From contig NZ_JALRNF010000015.1 of NCBI RefSeq assembly GCF_030272895.1, positions 57,225 to 121,224 on the forward strand: a stretch of DNA of 64,000 nt, written 5' to 3'. Below are positions 46,219-57,550 of this stretch, one piece after another (within the stretch, counting starts at the first letter, position 1; every line of letters starts with the position of its first letter). The notes under the pieces are model-generated. The model ran no database searches and was not told the origin of the DNA. It worked only from the letters and a program-made list of their open reading frames with translations. Made by a program: the position numbers and the translations under genes. This stretch comes from Pseudomonas sp. BGr12. GTDB taxonomy: Bacteria > Pseudomonadota > Gammaproteobacteria > Pseudomonadales > Pseudomonadaceae.

Positions 46219-49200
46219 ACCTTTCGCGGCTGTTCATCCTGCGCCCGGTGGCGACCACCCTGAGCATGCTGGCCATCGTCCTGGCTGGCCTGATCGCCTA
46301 CAAACTGCTGCCGGTGGCGGCATTACCCCAGGTTGATTACCCGACCATCCGGGTCATGACCCTGTACCCGGGCGCCAGCCCCCAGGTGATGACCAGCGCG
46401 GTCACCGCCCCCCTTGAGCGTCAGTTCGGGCAGATGCCGGGGCTGACCCAGATGGCCTCCACCAGTTCCGGTGGCGCCTCGGTGCTGACCCTGCGCTTCA
46501 GCCTGGACATGAACATGGACGTCGCCGAGCAACAGGTGCAGGCGGCGATCAACGCTGCCACCAACCTGCTGCCGAGCGACCTGCCGGCACCGCCGGTGTA
46601 TAACAAGGTCAACCCGGCCGACACCCCGGTGCTGACCCTGGCCATCACCTCCAGGACCATGCTGCTGCCCAAGCTCAACGACCTGGTCGACACCCGGGTG
46701 GCGCAGAAGATCGCCCAGATCAGCGGCGTGGGCATGGTCAGCATCGCCGGCGGCCAGCGCCAGGCGGTGCGGATCAAGGTCAACCCCGACGCCCTGGCCT
46801 CGGCGGGCCTGAACCTGGCCGACGTGCGCACTCTGATCGGTGCCTCCAACGTCAACCAGCCCAAGGGCAACTTCGACGGCCCGACCCGGGTGTCGATGCT
46901 CGACGCCAACGACCAGTTGCGCTCCCCCGAGGAATACGCCAACCTGATCCTGGCCTACAACAACGGCGCGCCGCTGCGCCTGAAGGACGTCGCCGAGATC
47001 GTCGACGGCGCCGAGAACGAACGCCTGGCAGCCTGGGCCAACCAGAACCAGGCGGTGCTGCTGAACATTCAGCGCCAGCCCGGGGCCAACGTCATCGAGG
47101 TGGTCGACCGGATCAAGGCCATGCTGCCGACCATCACCGACAACCTGCCGGCCGGCCTGGACGTGATGGTGCTCACCGACCGCACCCAGACCATCCGCGC
47201 CTCGGTCAAGGACGTACGCCACGAGTTGCTGCTGGCCATCGCCCTGGTGGTCATGGTCACCTTCCTGTTCCTGCGTCGCCTGAGTGCCACCATTATTCCT
47301 TCGGTGGCGGTACCGCTGTCGCTGATCGGCACCTTTGCGGTGATGTACCTGGCCGGCTTCTCGATCAATAACCTGACGCTGATGGCCCTGACCATCGCCA
47401 CCGGCTTCGTGGTGGACGACGCCATCGTCATGCTGGAGAACATTTCCCGGCATATCGAGGAGGGCGAGACACCGATGCAGGCGGCGCTCAAGGGCGCCCG
47501 GCAGATCGGGTTCACCCTGGTGTCGCTGACCTTCTCGCTGATCGCGGTACTGATCCCGCTGCTGTTCATGGCCGACGTGGTCGGCCGCCTGTTCCGCGAG
47601 TTCGCCATCACCCTGGCGGTGGCCATCCTGATTTCCCTGGTGGTGTCCCTGACCCTGACGCCGATGATGTGCGCCCGCCTGCTCAAGCGCGAGCCCAAGG
47701 AAGAGGAGCAGGGGCGCTTCTACCGGGCCAGCGGAGCGTTCATCGACTGGATGATCGAGCACTATGGCCGTGGCCTGACCTGGGTGCTGCGCCATCAGCC
47801 GCTGACCCTGCTGGTGGCGGTGGCCACCCTCGGGCTCACCGTGGTGCTTTACCTGATGGTGCCCAAGGGCTTTTTCCCGCAGCAGGACACCGGTGTCATC
47901 CAGGGTATTTCCGAAGCCCCGCAGTCGATCTCCTTTACCGCCATGAGCCAGCGCCAGCAGGAGCTGAGTGCGGTGATCCTCAAGGACCCGGCGGTGCAGA
48001 GCCTGTCGTCCTACATCGGCGTCGATGGCGACAACGCCACCCTCAATAGCGGGCGCCTGCTGATCAACCTCAAGCCCCACGGCGAGCGCGACGTCACCGC
48101 CGCCGAGGTGATCACCCGCTTGCAGCCGCAGCTCGACAGACTGGTGGGCATTCGCCTGTTCATGCAGCCGGTGCAGGACCTGAGCATCGAAGACCGGGTC
48201 AGCCGTACCCAGTACCAGTTCAGCCTGTCGTCCCCCGACGCCGAGCTGCTGGCGCAGTGGAGCGGCAAGCTGGTCGACGCCCTGCAGCAGCGCCCTGAAC
48301 TCACCGACGTTGCCAGCGACCTGCAGGACAAGGGCCTGCAGGTGTACCTGGTGATCGACCGTGACGCCGCCAGCCGCCTGGGCATCAATGTTGCCGACAT
48401 CACCAACGCGCTGTACGACGCCTTCGGCCAGCGGCAGATCTCCACCATCTACACCCAGGCCAGCCAGTACAGGGTGGTGCTGCAGGCCGAGGCGGCGACC
48501 AGCCTCGGGCCGCAGGTGCTGGAGCAGATCCACGTCAAGGCCGTCGATGGCGGGCAGGTGCGCCTGTCGAGCCTGGCACGCATCGAACAGCGCCAGGCGC
48601 AACTGGCCATTGCCCATATCGGCCAGTTCCCGGCGGTGATGATGTCGTTCAACCTCGGCCAGGGCGTGGCCCTGGGCGACGCGGTCAAGGCCATCGAGCA
48701 GGTGCAGCAGGAGATCGGCATGCCGGTGGGCGTGCAGACCCGCTTCCAGGGCGCGGCCGAAGCCTTCCAGGCTTCGCTGTCGAGCACCTTGCTGCTGATC
48801 CTGGCGGCGGTGGTGACCATGTACATCGTCCTGGGCGTGCTCTACGAGAGCTACATCCACCCGGTGACCATCCTCTCGACCCTGCCGTCGGCGGCGGTGG
48901 GCGCCTTGCTGGCGCTGATCCTCTCCGGCAACGACCTGGGCATGATCGCCATCATCGGCATCATCCTGCTGATCGGTATCGTCAAGAAGAACGCGATCAT
49001 GATGATCGACTTCGCCCTGGAGGCCGAGCGCAACCAGGGCATGGACCCGCAGGCGGCGATCTACCAGGCGGCGCTGCTGCGTTTCCGGCCGATCCTGATG
49101 ACCACCCTGGCGGCGCTGTTCGGTGCCATCCCGCTGATGCTCGCCACCGGCTCCGGCGCCGAGCTGCGCCAGCCCCTGGGCCTGGTGATGGTCGGCGGCT

Positions 49201-49316
49201 TGCTGGTCAGCCAGGTGCTGACGCTGTTCACCACGCCTGTCATCTATTTGTACTTCGATCGCCTGGCGCGACGTTGGCGCCGTCAGCCTGACGCCGTGGT
49301 GCAGGCCAAGCCATGA
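46215..49316 (+). CDS. muxB: RND multidrug efflux pump subunit MuxB
   Basis: A 1033-residue RND transporter of the MdtB/MuxB type with the duplicated 6-helix plus periplasmic-loop plan. [20 protein letters not shown] is the first helix, [20 protein letters not shown] the TM4 region with the proton-relay aspartate pair, and [20 protein letters not shown] in the second half. Full length and intact. It forms a heteromeric pump with MuxC. Confidence 0.95.
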
Positions 49317-52300
49317 ACCTGTCAGCACCCTTCATCCGGCGCCCGGTGGCGACCATGCTGCTGAGCCTGGCGATCATGCTGCTCGGCGGCGTCAGCTTCG
49401 GCCTGCTGCCGGTGGCGCCGCTGCCGCAGATGGATTTCCCGGTGATCGTGGTCCAGGCCAACCTGCCGGGGGCCAGTCCCGAGGTCATGGCCTCCACCGT
49501 GGCGACGCCCCTGGAACGTTCCATGGGCGCCATCGCCGGGGTCACCACCTTGACCAGCAACTCCAGCCAGGGCTCGACCCGGGTGGTACTGGCCTTCGAC
49601 CAGGACCGCGACGTCGACGCCGCCGCCCGCGAAGTACAGGCCGCCATCAACGCCTCGCGCAACCTGCTGCCCAGCGGCATGCGCAGCATGCCGACCTACA
49701 AGAAGATCAACCCGGCCCAGGCACCGATCATGGTCCTGGCCCTGACCTCCAATGTGCTGCAAAAGGGCCAGCTGTACGACCTGGCCTCGACCATCCTGTC
49801 CCAGAGCCTGTCCCAGGTGCCGGGAGTAGGGGAGGTGCAGATCGGCGGCAGTTCGCTGCCGGCGGTGCGTATCGAGCTGGAGCCGCAACTGCTCAACCAG
49901 TACGGCGTGGCCCTGGACGACGTGCGCCAGACCATCGCCAACGCCAACCAGCGCCGGCCCAAGGGCTTTATCGAAGACGGCCAGCGCAACTGGCAGGTGC
50001 AGGCCAACGACCAGCTGGAAAAGGCCAAGGACTACGAGCCGCTGGTGATCCGTTACCAGGACGGCGCGGTGCTGCGCCTGAGCCATGTGGCCAAGGTCAG
50101 CGACGCGGTGGAGAACCGCTACAACAGCGGCTTTTTCAATGACCAGGATGCCGTGCTGCTGGTGATCAACCGCCAGACCGGGGCCAACATCATCGAGACG
50201 GTGGCCAAGATCAAGGAACAGCTGCCCGTGCTCGAATCGCTGATGCCTGCCAGTGTCCAGCTCGATGTGGCCATGGACCGCTCGCCGGTGATCACCGCCA
50301 CCCTCAAGGAAGCCGAGCACACCCTGCTGATCGCCGTGGCCCTGGTGATCCTGGTGGTGTTCCTGTTCCTGGGCAACCTGCGTGCCTCGCTGATCCCGAC
50401 CCTGGCGGTGCCAGTGTCGCTGGTGGGCACCTTCGCGGTGATGTACCTGTGCGGCTTTTCCCTGAACAACCTGTCGCTGATGGCGCTGATCCTTGCCACC
50501 GGCCTGGTGGTGGACGATGCCATCGTGGTGCTGGAGAACATCTCCCGGCACATCGATGAAGGCGTGGCGCCGATGCGCGCCGCCTACCTGGGTGCCAAGG
50601 AAGTCGGCTTTACCCTGTTGTCGATGAACGTATCGCTGGTGGCGGTGTTCGTTTCCATCCTGTTCATGGGCGGTATCGTCACCTCGTTGTTCCGTGAGTT
50701 TTCCATCACCCTGGCGGCGGCGATCGTGGTGTCCCTGCTGGTGTCCCTGACCCTCACGCCGATGCTCTGCGCGCGCTGGCTCAAGCCACACACGCCAGGC
50801 CGGCAGACCGCCCTGCAACGCTGGAGCGAACGCCTCAATGAGCGCATGATGGCCAGTTACGGACGCAGCCTGGACTGGGTGATGCGCCACCGGCGCCTGA
50901 CCCTGGCAAGCCTGTTGGTGACCATTGCGGTCAACATCGCCCTCTACGTGGTGGTGCCCAAGACCTTCCTGCCGCAGCAGGACACCGGCCAGTTGATCGG
51001 CTTTGTTCGCGGCGACGACGGCCTGTCGTTCCAGGTCATGCAGCCGAAGATGGAAATCTACCGCCGTGCCTTGCTCAAGGACCCGGCAGTGGAGAGCGTC
51101 GCCGGTTTCATCGGCGGCAACAACGGCACCAACAACGCCATGGTGCTGGTCAAGCTCAAGCCCATCAGCGAGCGCAAACAGTCGGCGCAGAAGATCATCG
51201 ACCGCTTGCGCAAGGAAATGCCCAAGGTGCCGGGCGGGCGGCTGTTCCTGATGGCCGACCAGGACCTGCAGTTCGGGGGCGGCCGCGAGCAGAGCACCTC
51301 GCAGTTCCTCTACACCTTGCAGAGCAGCGATCTGTCGGCATTGCGCGAGTGGTACCCGAAGGTGGTCGCCGCCTTCAAGGCCTTGCCGGAGCTGACCGCC
51401 ATCGACGCCCGCGACGGCGGCGGCACCCAGCAGATCACCCTGGTGGTCGACCGCGAACAGGCCAAGCGCCTGGGCATCGACATGAGCATGGTCACCGCGG
51501 TGCTGAACAACGCCTACAGCCAGCGGCAGATCTCGACCATCTATGACAGCCTGAACCAGTACCAGGTGGTGATGGAGATCAACCCCAGGTACGCCCAGGA
51601 CCCGCGTACCCTGGAGCAGGTCCAGGTGATCACCGCCGATGGCGTGCGGGTGCCGCTGGCCACCTTCGCCCACTATGAGAACAGCCTGGCCGACGACCGC
51701 GTCAGCCACGAAGGCCAGTTCGCCGCCCAGAACATCAACTTCGACGTCGCCGAAGGCTACAGCCAGGACCAGGCCATGACCGCCGTGGAGCGGGCCGTGG
51801 CCAAGGTCGGCCTGCCCGAGTCGGTGATCGCCAGGCTCGGTGGTACTGGTGATGCCTTCACCAAGAGCCAGCAGGGCCAGCCGTGGATGATCCTCGGCGC
51901 CTTGCTGGCGGTGTACCTGGTGCTGGGTATCCTCTACGAGAGCTACATCCACCCGCTGACCATCCTCTCCACCTTGCCATCGGCCGGGGTAGGGGCCTTG
52001 CTCACGCTCTACGTGGTCGGCAGCGAGTTCAGCCTGATCTCCCTGCTGGGCCTGTTCCTGCTGATCGGTGTGGTGAAGAAGAACGCCATCCTGATGATCG
52101 ACCTGGCCCTGCAACTGGAGCGCCATGAAAGCCTGAGCCCGGAAGCCTCGATCCGTCGCGCCTGCCTGCTGCGCCTGCGGCCGATCCTGATGACCACCAT
52201 GGCCGCCATCCTCGGCGCGCTGCCGTTGCTGCTGGGCCAGGCCGAAGGCGCCGAGATGCGCCAGCCGCTGGGCCTGACCATCATTGGCGGTCTGGTGTTC

Positions 52301-52420
52301 AGCCAGGTCCTCACGCTGTTCACCACCCCGGTGGTCTACCTCTATCTGGACCGCCTGCGCCACCGCTTCAACCGCTGGCGCGGCGTGCGTACCGACGCTG
52401 CTTTGGAAACCCCGCTATGA
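49313..52420 (+). CDS. muxC: RND multidrug efflux pump subunit MuxC
   Basis: A 1035-residue RND transporter, paralogous to MuxB and overlapping it by ATGA. First helix [22 protein letters not shown]4 [20 protein letters not shown] with the aspartate pair; second half [20 protein letters not shown]. MdtC/MuxC relatives supply the second protomer type of the B2C trimer, in which one subunit binds drug and the other drives proton flow. Full length. Confidence 0.95.
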   Translation: MNLSAPFIRRPVATMLLSLAIMLLGGVSFGLLPVAPLPQMDFPVIVVQANLPGASPEVMASTVATPLERSMGAIAGVTTLTSNSSQGSTRVVLAFDQDRDVDAAAREVQAAINASRNLLPSGMRSMPTYKKINPAQAPIMVLALTSNVLQKGQLYDLASTILSQSLSQVPGVGEVQIGGSSLPAVRIELEPQLLNQYGVALDDVRQTIANANQRRPKGFIEDGQRNWQVQANDQLEKAKDYEPLVIRYQDGAVLRLSHVAKVSDAVENRYNSGFFNDQDAVLLVINRQTGANIIETVAKIKEQLPVLESLMPASVQLDVAMDRSPVITATLKEAEHTLLIAVALVILVVFLFLGNLRASLIPTLAVPVSLVGTFAVMYLCGFSLNNLSLMALILATGLVVDDAIVVLENISRHIDEGVAPMRAAYLGAKEVGFTLLSMNVSLVAVFVSILFMGGIVTSLFREFSITLAAAIVVSLLVSLTLTPMLCARWLKPHTPGRQTALQRWSERLNERMMASYGRSLDWVMRHRRLTLASLLVTIAVNIALYVVVPKTFLPQQDTGQLIGFVRGDDGLSFQVMQPKMEIYRRALLKDPAVESVAGFIGGNNGTNNAMVLVKLKPISERKQSAQKIIDRLRKEMPKVPGGRLFLMADQDLQFGGGREQSTSQFLYTLQSSDLSALREWYPKVVAAFKALPELTAIDARDGGGTQQITLVVDREQAKRLGIDMSMVTAVLNNAYSQRQISTIYDSLNQYQVVMEINPRYAQDPRTLEQVQVITADGVRVPLATFAHYENSLADDRVSHEGQFAAQNINFDVAEGYSQDQAMTAVERAVAKVGLPESVIARLGGTGDAFTKSQQGQPWMILGALLAVYLVLGILYESYIHPLTILSTLPSAGVGALLTLYVVGSEFSLISLLGLFLLIGVVKKNAILMIDLALQLERHESLSPEASIRRACLLRLRPILMTTMAAILGALPLLLGQAEGAEMRQPLGLTIIGGLVFSQVLTLFTTPVVYLYLDRLRHRFNRWRGVRTDAALETPL

Positions 52421-53904
52421 CCCGACGTCCGCTTCTCTCCAACCGCTTGCTGCAGCAACTGCCGGGCACCCGTGGCTCGCGCCTGCTGGCCTCCAGCCTG
52501 TGCCTGGCGCTGCTCACGGCCTGCACCCTGAGCCCGGACTACCAACGCCCCGACAGCCCGACCCCGGCGCAGTTCAAGCATGCTGCCGGCTGGACCCAGG
52601 CCAACCCCTCCGATGCCCTGGAGCGAGGTGCCTGGTGGGAACTGTATGGCGACGCCCGGCTCAACAGCCTGGTCGAGCAGCTCAATGCCGGCAACCAGAC
52701 CGTCGCCCAGTACGAAGCCCAGTACCGCCAGGCCCAGGCCCTGGTGCGCAGTGCCCGGGGCGCGTTGTTCCCCACCCTCGACCTGAGCGCCGGCAAGACC
52801 CGCTCCAGCCAGGGCACCGGCAGCTCCAGCTCCAGCCTGAGCAACAACAGCAGCGGCATTCGCAACACCTACAACACCACCCTGGGCGTGAGCTGGGAAG
52901 CCGACCTCTGGGGCAAGCTGCGCGACGGCCTGGCCGCCAACGAGGCCAGCGCCCAGGCGAGCCTCGCCGACATGGCCGCGATTCGCCTGAGCCTGCAGTC
53001 GGAACTGGTACAGAACTACCTGCAACTGCGGGTAATGGACGAACAGAAACGCCTGCTCGAAGCCACGGTCGAAGCCTACCAGCGCTCGCTGACCATGACC
53101 GAAAACCAGTACCGTGCCGGCGTCTCGGGCAAGGATGCGGTGGCCCAGGCGCAGACCCAGCTGAAAACCACCCAGGCCGACCTGGTCGACCTGGTCTGGC
53201 AGCGCGCCCAGCTGGAAAATGCCATCGCCGTGTTGCTGGGCAAGGCCCCGGCCGACTTCGCCCTGGCCGACAGCCAGGACATCCCGGCGTTGCCGGACGT
53301 CCCGGTGGCGCTGCCATCGCAGTTGCTCGAACGTCGCCCGGACATCGCCTCGGCCGAACGCAATGTGATGTCGGCCAATGCCAGCATCGGCGTGGCCAGG
53401 GCCGCCTACTTCCCGGACCTGACCCTGAGCATGAATGGCGGCTACAGCAGTAGCAGCTTCAGCGACTGGATCAGCGTGCCCAACCGCTTCTGGTCGGTGG
53501 GCCCGCAACTGGCCATGACCCTGCTCGACTTCGGCCAGCGCGCCGCCGAGGTCGATCGCAGCGAGGCGGTCTATGACCAGACCGTGGCCGTGTACCGCCA
53601 GACCGTGCTCGACGGTTTCAAGGAAGTGGAAAACTACCTGGTGCAGCTCAAGGTCTACGAAGACGAGGCGCGCATCCGTAGCGAAGCCCTGGACGCCGCC
53701 CGCGAATCCCTGCGCCTGACCAACAACCAGTACAAGGCCGGGCTGATTGCCTACCTGGATGTGGTCAACGTGCAGACCACCGCACTGAGCAACGAGCGTA
53801 GCGTGCTGAACCTGTTGCAGGGGCGGCTGGTGGCCAGTGTGCAGTTGATTGCGGCGTTGGGGGGCGGGTGGGATGCGCAGGGGGCGTTTGCTGACGGGCG
53901 TTGA
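52417..53904 (+). CDS. opmB: Outer membrane efflux lipoprotein OpmB
   Basis: A 495-residue TolC-type outer membrane channel. Lipobox LLTAC with the acylated cysteine at residue 36, then LSPDYQRPDSPTPAQFK. The two structural repeats are visible: YEAQYRQAQALVRSARGALF and LLERRPDIASAERNVMSANA. The C-terminal repeat includes ESLRLTNNQYKAGLIAYLDV. It completes the MuxABC-OpmB exporter and overlaps muxC by 4 bases. The following 187-bp gap is AT-rich and precedes the type VI locus. Confidence 0.95.
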   Translation: MTRRPLLSNRLLQQLPGTRGSRLLASSLCLALLTACTLSPDYQRPDSPTPAQFKHAAGWTQANPSDALERGAWWELYGDARLNSLVEQLNAGNQTVAQYEAQYRQAQALVRSARGALFPTLDLSAGKTRSSQGTGSSSSSLSNNSSGIRNTYNTTLGVSWEADLWGKLRDGLAANEASAQASLADMAAIRLSLQSELVQNYLQLRVMDEQKRLLEATVEAYQRSLTMTENQYRAGVSGKDAVAQAQTQLKTTQADLVDLVWQRAQLENAIAVLLGKAPADFALADSQDIPALPDVPVALPSQLLERRPDIASAERNVMSANASIGVARAAYFPDLTLSMNGGYSSSSFSDWISVPNRFWSVGPQLAMTLLDFGQRAAEVDRSEAVYDQTVAVYRQTVLDGFKEVENYLVQLKVYEDEARIRSEALDAARESLRLTNNQYKAGLIAYLDVVNVQTTALSNERSVLNLLQGRLVASVQLIAALGGGWDAQGAFADGR

Positions 53905-54091
53905 GATGGCGCAACGTAGAAATATCAGTACATAAATTACACGGGCATTTCCGGTAAGTATGTAGGACGTTTCTTTATCGTGTTTTGTGGGGTGGAATAC
54001 TTCCTCGATAAGTCCCAAAGTTGTAAGGACGGCGTTCGCATCGTATGCAGATGTGAACGTCACTTCCAATTGAGGCATATTCGGGGGGGTT
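53905..54091. promoter_or_regulatory. AT-rich region upstream of tssB
   Basis: 187 bases, notably AT-richer than the flanking efflux operon, between opmB and tssB. It must contain the type VI operon promoter if that operon starts here. I see no good sigma-54 (GG-N10-GC) site and no clear -35/-10 pair, only AT-rich patches (AGAAATATCAGTACATAAAT). Confidence 0.4.
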
Positions 54092-54598
54092 ATGGCTTCC
54101 AGCAGTTTTCAAAATGAAGTGCCAAAGGCACGGGTCAATATAAAATTAGACCTGCATACCGGCGGTGCCCGGAAAGACGTCGAGCTTCCGCTCAGGCTGA
54201 TGCTGATGGGGGACTACAGCAACGGTAAAGAACAGCGTCCATTGTCTGAAAGAAGCAAGACAGGCATCAATAAACTTAATTTCGACAGCGTACTGGCGGA
54301 GTACTCACCTGGCCTGAAACTGGCGGTGCAAAATACACTGGCCAATGAAGGCACCGATACGACGGTCGAGTTGAACTTCCAGCACATGAAAGACTTCGAG
54401 CCGGAGCAGGTTGCCCGCCAGATCCCGCAGCTTCGAGCGCTGCTGGCCATGCGCAACCTGTTGCGCGACCTGAAGTCCAACCTGTTGGACAACGCCACTT
54501 TCCGCCATGAACTGGAGCGAATCCTCAAGGACGAGGCGCTGAGTAATGAGTTGCGTGATGAACTGGCGGCCCTGGGTGGTCACCAAGTCAATCATTAA
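54092..54598 (+). CDS. tssB: Type VI secretion sheath small subunit TssB (VipA)
   Basis: A 168-residue TssB: MASSSFQNEVPKARVNIKLD, then GARKDVELPLRLMLMGDYSN, LNFDSVLAEYSPGLKLAVQN, and FEPEQVARQIPQLRALLAMR, all hallmarks of the family. It polymerises with TssC into the contractile sheath. Composition is less GC-rich than the neighbouring efflux genes. First gene of the locus in this window; tssA, which often precedes it, is absent here. Confidence 0.95.
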   Translation: MASSSFQNEVPKARVNIKLDLHTGGARKDVELPLRLMLMGDYSNGKEQRPLSERSKTGINKLNFDSVLAEYSPGLKLAVQNTLANEGTDTTVELNFQHMKDFEPEQVARQIPQLRALLAMRNLLRDLKSNLLDNATFRHELERILKDEALSNELRDELAALGGHQVNH

Positions 54599-54631
54599 CG
54601 CCTCCAGGTTTTAATTACAGGAAGTTTACTT

Positions 54632-56170
54632 ATGTCCGTAGAGCAATCCTCCACAGCCTCTCGTGGCGCCTCGGTGCAGCCTGAAACTAACCAGAGTGTC
54701 TATGCCGCGCTGTTTGAAAAGATCAACCTGAACCCCATTGAAGCGCTTGGGGGTATTGATATATTCCAGAACGAAGAGGCGTTGTCCGAAGCTTCGGCTG
54801 ACAAGCGTGTAACCGCTTCTGTCAGTGTGTTCCTTGATTTGCTCAATCAATCTGCACGCAAAGTAGAACGCCTCGACAGGGCATTGCTGGACATGCACAT
54901 CGCCTCGCTGGATGCGCAAATCAGCCGCCAGCTCGACGCGGTCATGCACCATCCCGAATTTCAGCGTGTCGAGTCGACCTGGCGTGGGGTGAAATCGCTG
55001 ATCGACCAGACCGACTTTCGCAAGAATGTCCGTATCGAGTTGCTCGATATCAGCAAGCACGACCTGGTGCAGGATTTTGATGATGCGCCGGAAGTCGCAC
55101 AAAGCGGGTTGTACCTGCATACCTACACCCATGAGTACGATACGCCGGGTGGCGAACCGATAGCGGCAGCCATTTCCAATTACGATTTTGACAGCAGCCC
55201 GCAGGATGTCGCCTTGTTGGGCAATATCTCCAAGGTCTCGGCGGCAGCGCACATGCCCTTCATCGGTGCGGTGGGGCCGGCATTTTTCGGCAAGCAGACC
55301 ATGGAGCAAGTGGCCGCCATCAAGGACATCGGCAACTACTTCGATCGGGCGGAGTACATCAAGTGGAAGGCGTTTCGCGACAGCGACGATGCCCGCTACA
55401 TCGGCCTGACCATGCCGCGCGTGCTGGGGCGATTGCCCTATGGGCCCGACACCGTTCCGGTGCGTAGCTTCAACTACATCGAGAGTGTCAAGGGCCCGGA
55501 TCACGACAAGTACCTCTGGACCAATGCTTCGTTCGCCTTCGCGGCGAACATGGTCAAGAGCTTCATCCGCAACGGCTGGTGCGTACAGATCCGTGGTCCA
55601 CAGTCAGGTGGCGCGGTGACTGACCTGCCGATCCACCTGTACGACCTGGGTACCGGCAACCAGGTGAAGATCCCGTCGGAAGTCATGATTCCGGAGACAC
55701 GCGAGTTCGAGTTTGCCAACCTCGGATTCATCCCGCTGTCGTACTACAAGAACCGCGACTACGGCTGTTTTTTCTCCGCCAACTCTGCCCAGAAGCCCGC
55801 CCTGTACGACACGGCGGATGCAACGGCCAACAGTCGCATCAATTCGCGCCTGCCGTACATTTTCCTGCTGTCACGCATCGCCCATTACCTGAAGCTCATC
55901 CAGCGGGAAAACATAGGTACCACCAAGGATCGACGCCTGCTCGAGCTGGAGCTGAACAAATGGGTCGGTGGCCTGGTGACGCAGATGACCGATCCCAGTG
56001 ACGACCTTCAGGCCTCACACCCGTTGCGCGACGCCAAGGTGACCGTCGAGGACATCGAGGACAACCCAGGGTTCTTCCGTGTCAGGTTGTATGCCGTGCC
56101 GCACTTCCAGGTAGAAGGCATGGACGTGAACCTGTCGCTGGTTTCGCAGATGCCCAAGGCGAAAGCCTGA
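54632..56170 (+). CDS. tssC: Type VI secretion sheath large subunit TssC (VipB)
   Basis: A 512-residue TssC. Markers: AQISRQLDAVMHHPEFQRVE with STWRGVKSLIDQTDFRKNVR, FIGAVGPAFFGKQTMEQVAA, MPRVLGRLPYGPDTVPVRSF, and the C-terminal DIEDNPGFFRVRLYAVPHFQ. With TssB it builds the sheath that contracts to drive the Hcp/VgrG spike; ClpV later disassembles it. The start follows AGGAAG. 33 bases after tssB. Confidence 0.96.
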   Translation: MSVEQSSTASRGASVQPETNQSVYAALFEKINLNPIEALGGIDIFQNEEALSEASADKRVTASVSVFLDLLNQSARKVERLDRALLDMHIASLDAQISRQLDAVMHHPEFQRVESTWRGVKSLIDQTDFRKNVRIELLDISKHDLVQDFDDAPEVAQSGLYLHTYTHEYDTPGGEPIAAAISNYDFDSSPQDVALLGNISKVSAAAHMPFIGAVGPAFFGKQTMEQVAAIKDIGNYFDRAEYIKWKAFRDSDDARYIGLTMPRVLGRLPYGPDTVPVRSFNYIESVKGPDHDKYLWTNASFAFAANMVKSFIRNGWCVQIRGPQSGGAVTDLPIHLYDLGTGNQVKIPSEVMIPETREFEFANLGFIPLSYYKNRDYGCFFSANSAQKPALYDTADATANSRINSRLPYIFLLSRIAHYLKLIQRENIGTTKDRRLLELELNKWVGGLVTQMTDPSDDLQASHPLRDAKVTVEDIEDNPGFFRVRLYAVPHFQVEGMDVNLSLVSQMPKAKA

Positions 56171-56194
56171 GTCAATCGACAAGGAACCCTCACC

Positions 56195-57550
56195 ATGAAA
56201 ATCGACCGCCCCCTATGGGTCGCGGGGGCTATGCTGTCCCCGCAACAATTTCAGCAACAGGCACGCTGGGAGGCCTGGACCAACGAATGCGTTGCCAGGT
56301 TGTCACTGGTGCACCCTTGGGGCGTGCAGGCAGCGTCATTCGACCTGGAGGCCCTGCGCCTGGGTAAGCTCAAGGCCACCCGTCTGTGCCTGCGCATGCC
56401 CGACGGCACGCTGATCGATACCGATCATGCGGACCCGTTACCGCCAGCGCTAGAAATCTCCCGACTATCGACCGATGACAACTTGCACCTGACGGTGGTG
56501 CTTTCGCTGCCGATGGAGCAGGCCAATGGCAACAACTGCCTGTTCGAGGGGAGCAGAAACGATCGACCGATGCGCTATCGCCAGGCCTGGCGCGACGTTC
56601 AGGATGTCTTCGCCGACGAAGTCGAGTCGATGGGTGTACTTGAGCACTCGCTGACCCTGCGCCTTGAGAGCGACGACAATGCTGACTACCTGACCTGTCC
56701 CGTCGTGCGCCTGGTACGCGACAGCCAAGGAGGCTGGTGCCTCGACCCTGATCATGTGCCGCCGTTGCTCAGCGTTGCGGCTCATCCCGGACTGCAGGCA
56801 CAGCTGCATAACCTGCAGACCCAGTTATCGGCCAAACGCCAGCGCTTGATGGGCATGCGCCGCGAGAGCAACCAGCGCATGGCGGATTTCGCCGTGGCGG
56901 ACGTTTCTCTGTTCTGGCTGCTCAACGCCTTGAATACCTATGAGCCGGTACTGGCGGATTTCCTTGCACATCCGGCGCGGCACCCGGAACAGCTTTACCT
57001 GGAACTGACGAAGCTGGCGGGCAGTTTGCTGACGTTCTCGCTGGAGCATGACATCGAGCAGCTTCCGGCCTACCGGCACGAACAGCTGGAAAGTGTCTTT
57101 GCGCCGTTGATACGCCTGCTGTCCACGTTGCTGGAGGCCAGCCTGCCGTCGCGGGTCATTGCCCTGGCCCTGGAGGAGCAGGGCGCCAATCGCTGGAAGG
57201 TCAGCCTCAACGACGCGCGGCTGCGAGAACACGAAGGTGTCGATTTCTACCTGTCGGTGCGTTGCCGTCTGCCCGCCGTCCAGGTCCAGAGCCAATTTCC
57301 GCGCTTGTGCAAGGTCGGTACACCGGATGAGGTCGACCAACTGGTCAATGCCGCGCTCGACGGTGTGCCCTTGCAGCCGCTCAGTCATGTGCCTGCTGCC
57401 ATTCCATTGCGCCTGGAAAACCAGTACTTCGCCCTTGACCTTGCTCATGCAAAGGGCCGCGCGATGCTGGCCGAGGGCGTGTGCGCGTTCTACGTTCCCG
57501 CCACACTGGCCGAGGTCAAGCTCGAGCTGTTCGCGGTGCTGCGCACATGA
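56195..57550 (+). CDS. tssK: Type VI secretion baseplate protein TssK
   Basis: A 451-residue TssK, the trimeric adaptor joining the baseplate wedges to the TssJLM membrane complex. It starts MKIDRPLWVAGAMLSPQQFQ; the family-typical PLWxxGxxLxPQxFQ opening is clear, followed by RWEAWTNECVARLSLVHPWG. Later text LLNALNTYEPVLADFLAHPA and HPEQLYLELTKLAGSLLTFS also fits. Last bases overlap tssL (ATGA). Confidence 0.93.
   Translation: MKIDRPLWVAGAMLSPQQFQQQARWEAWTNECVARLSLVHPWGVQAASFDLEALRLGKLKATRLCLRMPDGTLIDTDHADPLPPALEISRLSTDDNLHLTVVLSLPMEQANGNNCLFEGSRNDRPMRYRQAWRDVQDVFADEVESMGVLEHSLTLRLESDDNADYLTCPVVRLVRDSQGGWCLDPDHVPPLLSVAAHPGLQAQLHNLQTQLSAKRQRLMGMRRESNQRMADFAVADVSLFWLLNALNTYEPVLADFLAHPARHPEQLYLELTKLAGSLLTFSLEHDIEQLPAYRHEQLESVFAPLIRLLSTLLEASLPSRVIALALEEQGANRWKVSLNDARLREHEGVDFYLSVRCRLPAVQVQSQFPRLCKVGTPDEVDQLVNAALDGVPLQPLSHVPAAIPLRLENQYFALDLAHAKGRAMLAEGVCAFYVPATLAEVKLELFAVLRT

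Noticed and set aside
46323..52363. Two open frames of about 1000 residues opposite muxB and muxC
   Set aside because: Antisense shadows of RND genes; His/Gln/Arg-rich text without domains.
52342..54078. 578-residue minus-strand frame from the gap before tssB through opmB
   Set aside because: Almost all is antisense to opmB; the start in the AT-rich gap has no family match.
53905..54091. Sigma-54 promoter for the type VI operon
   Set aside because: No GG-N10-GC element of acceptable quality was found in the gap.
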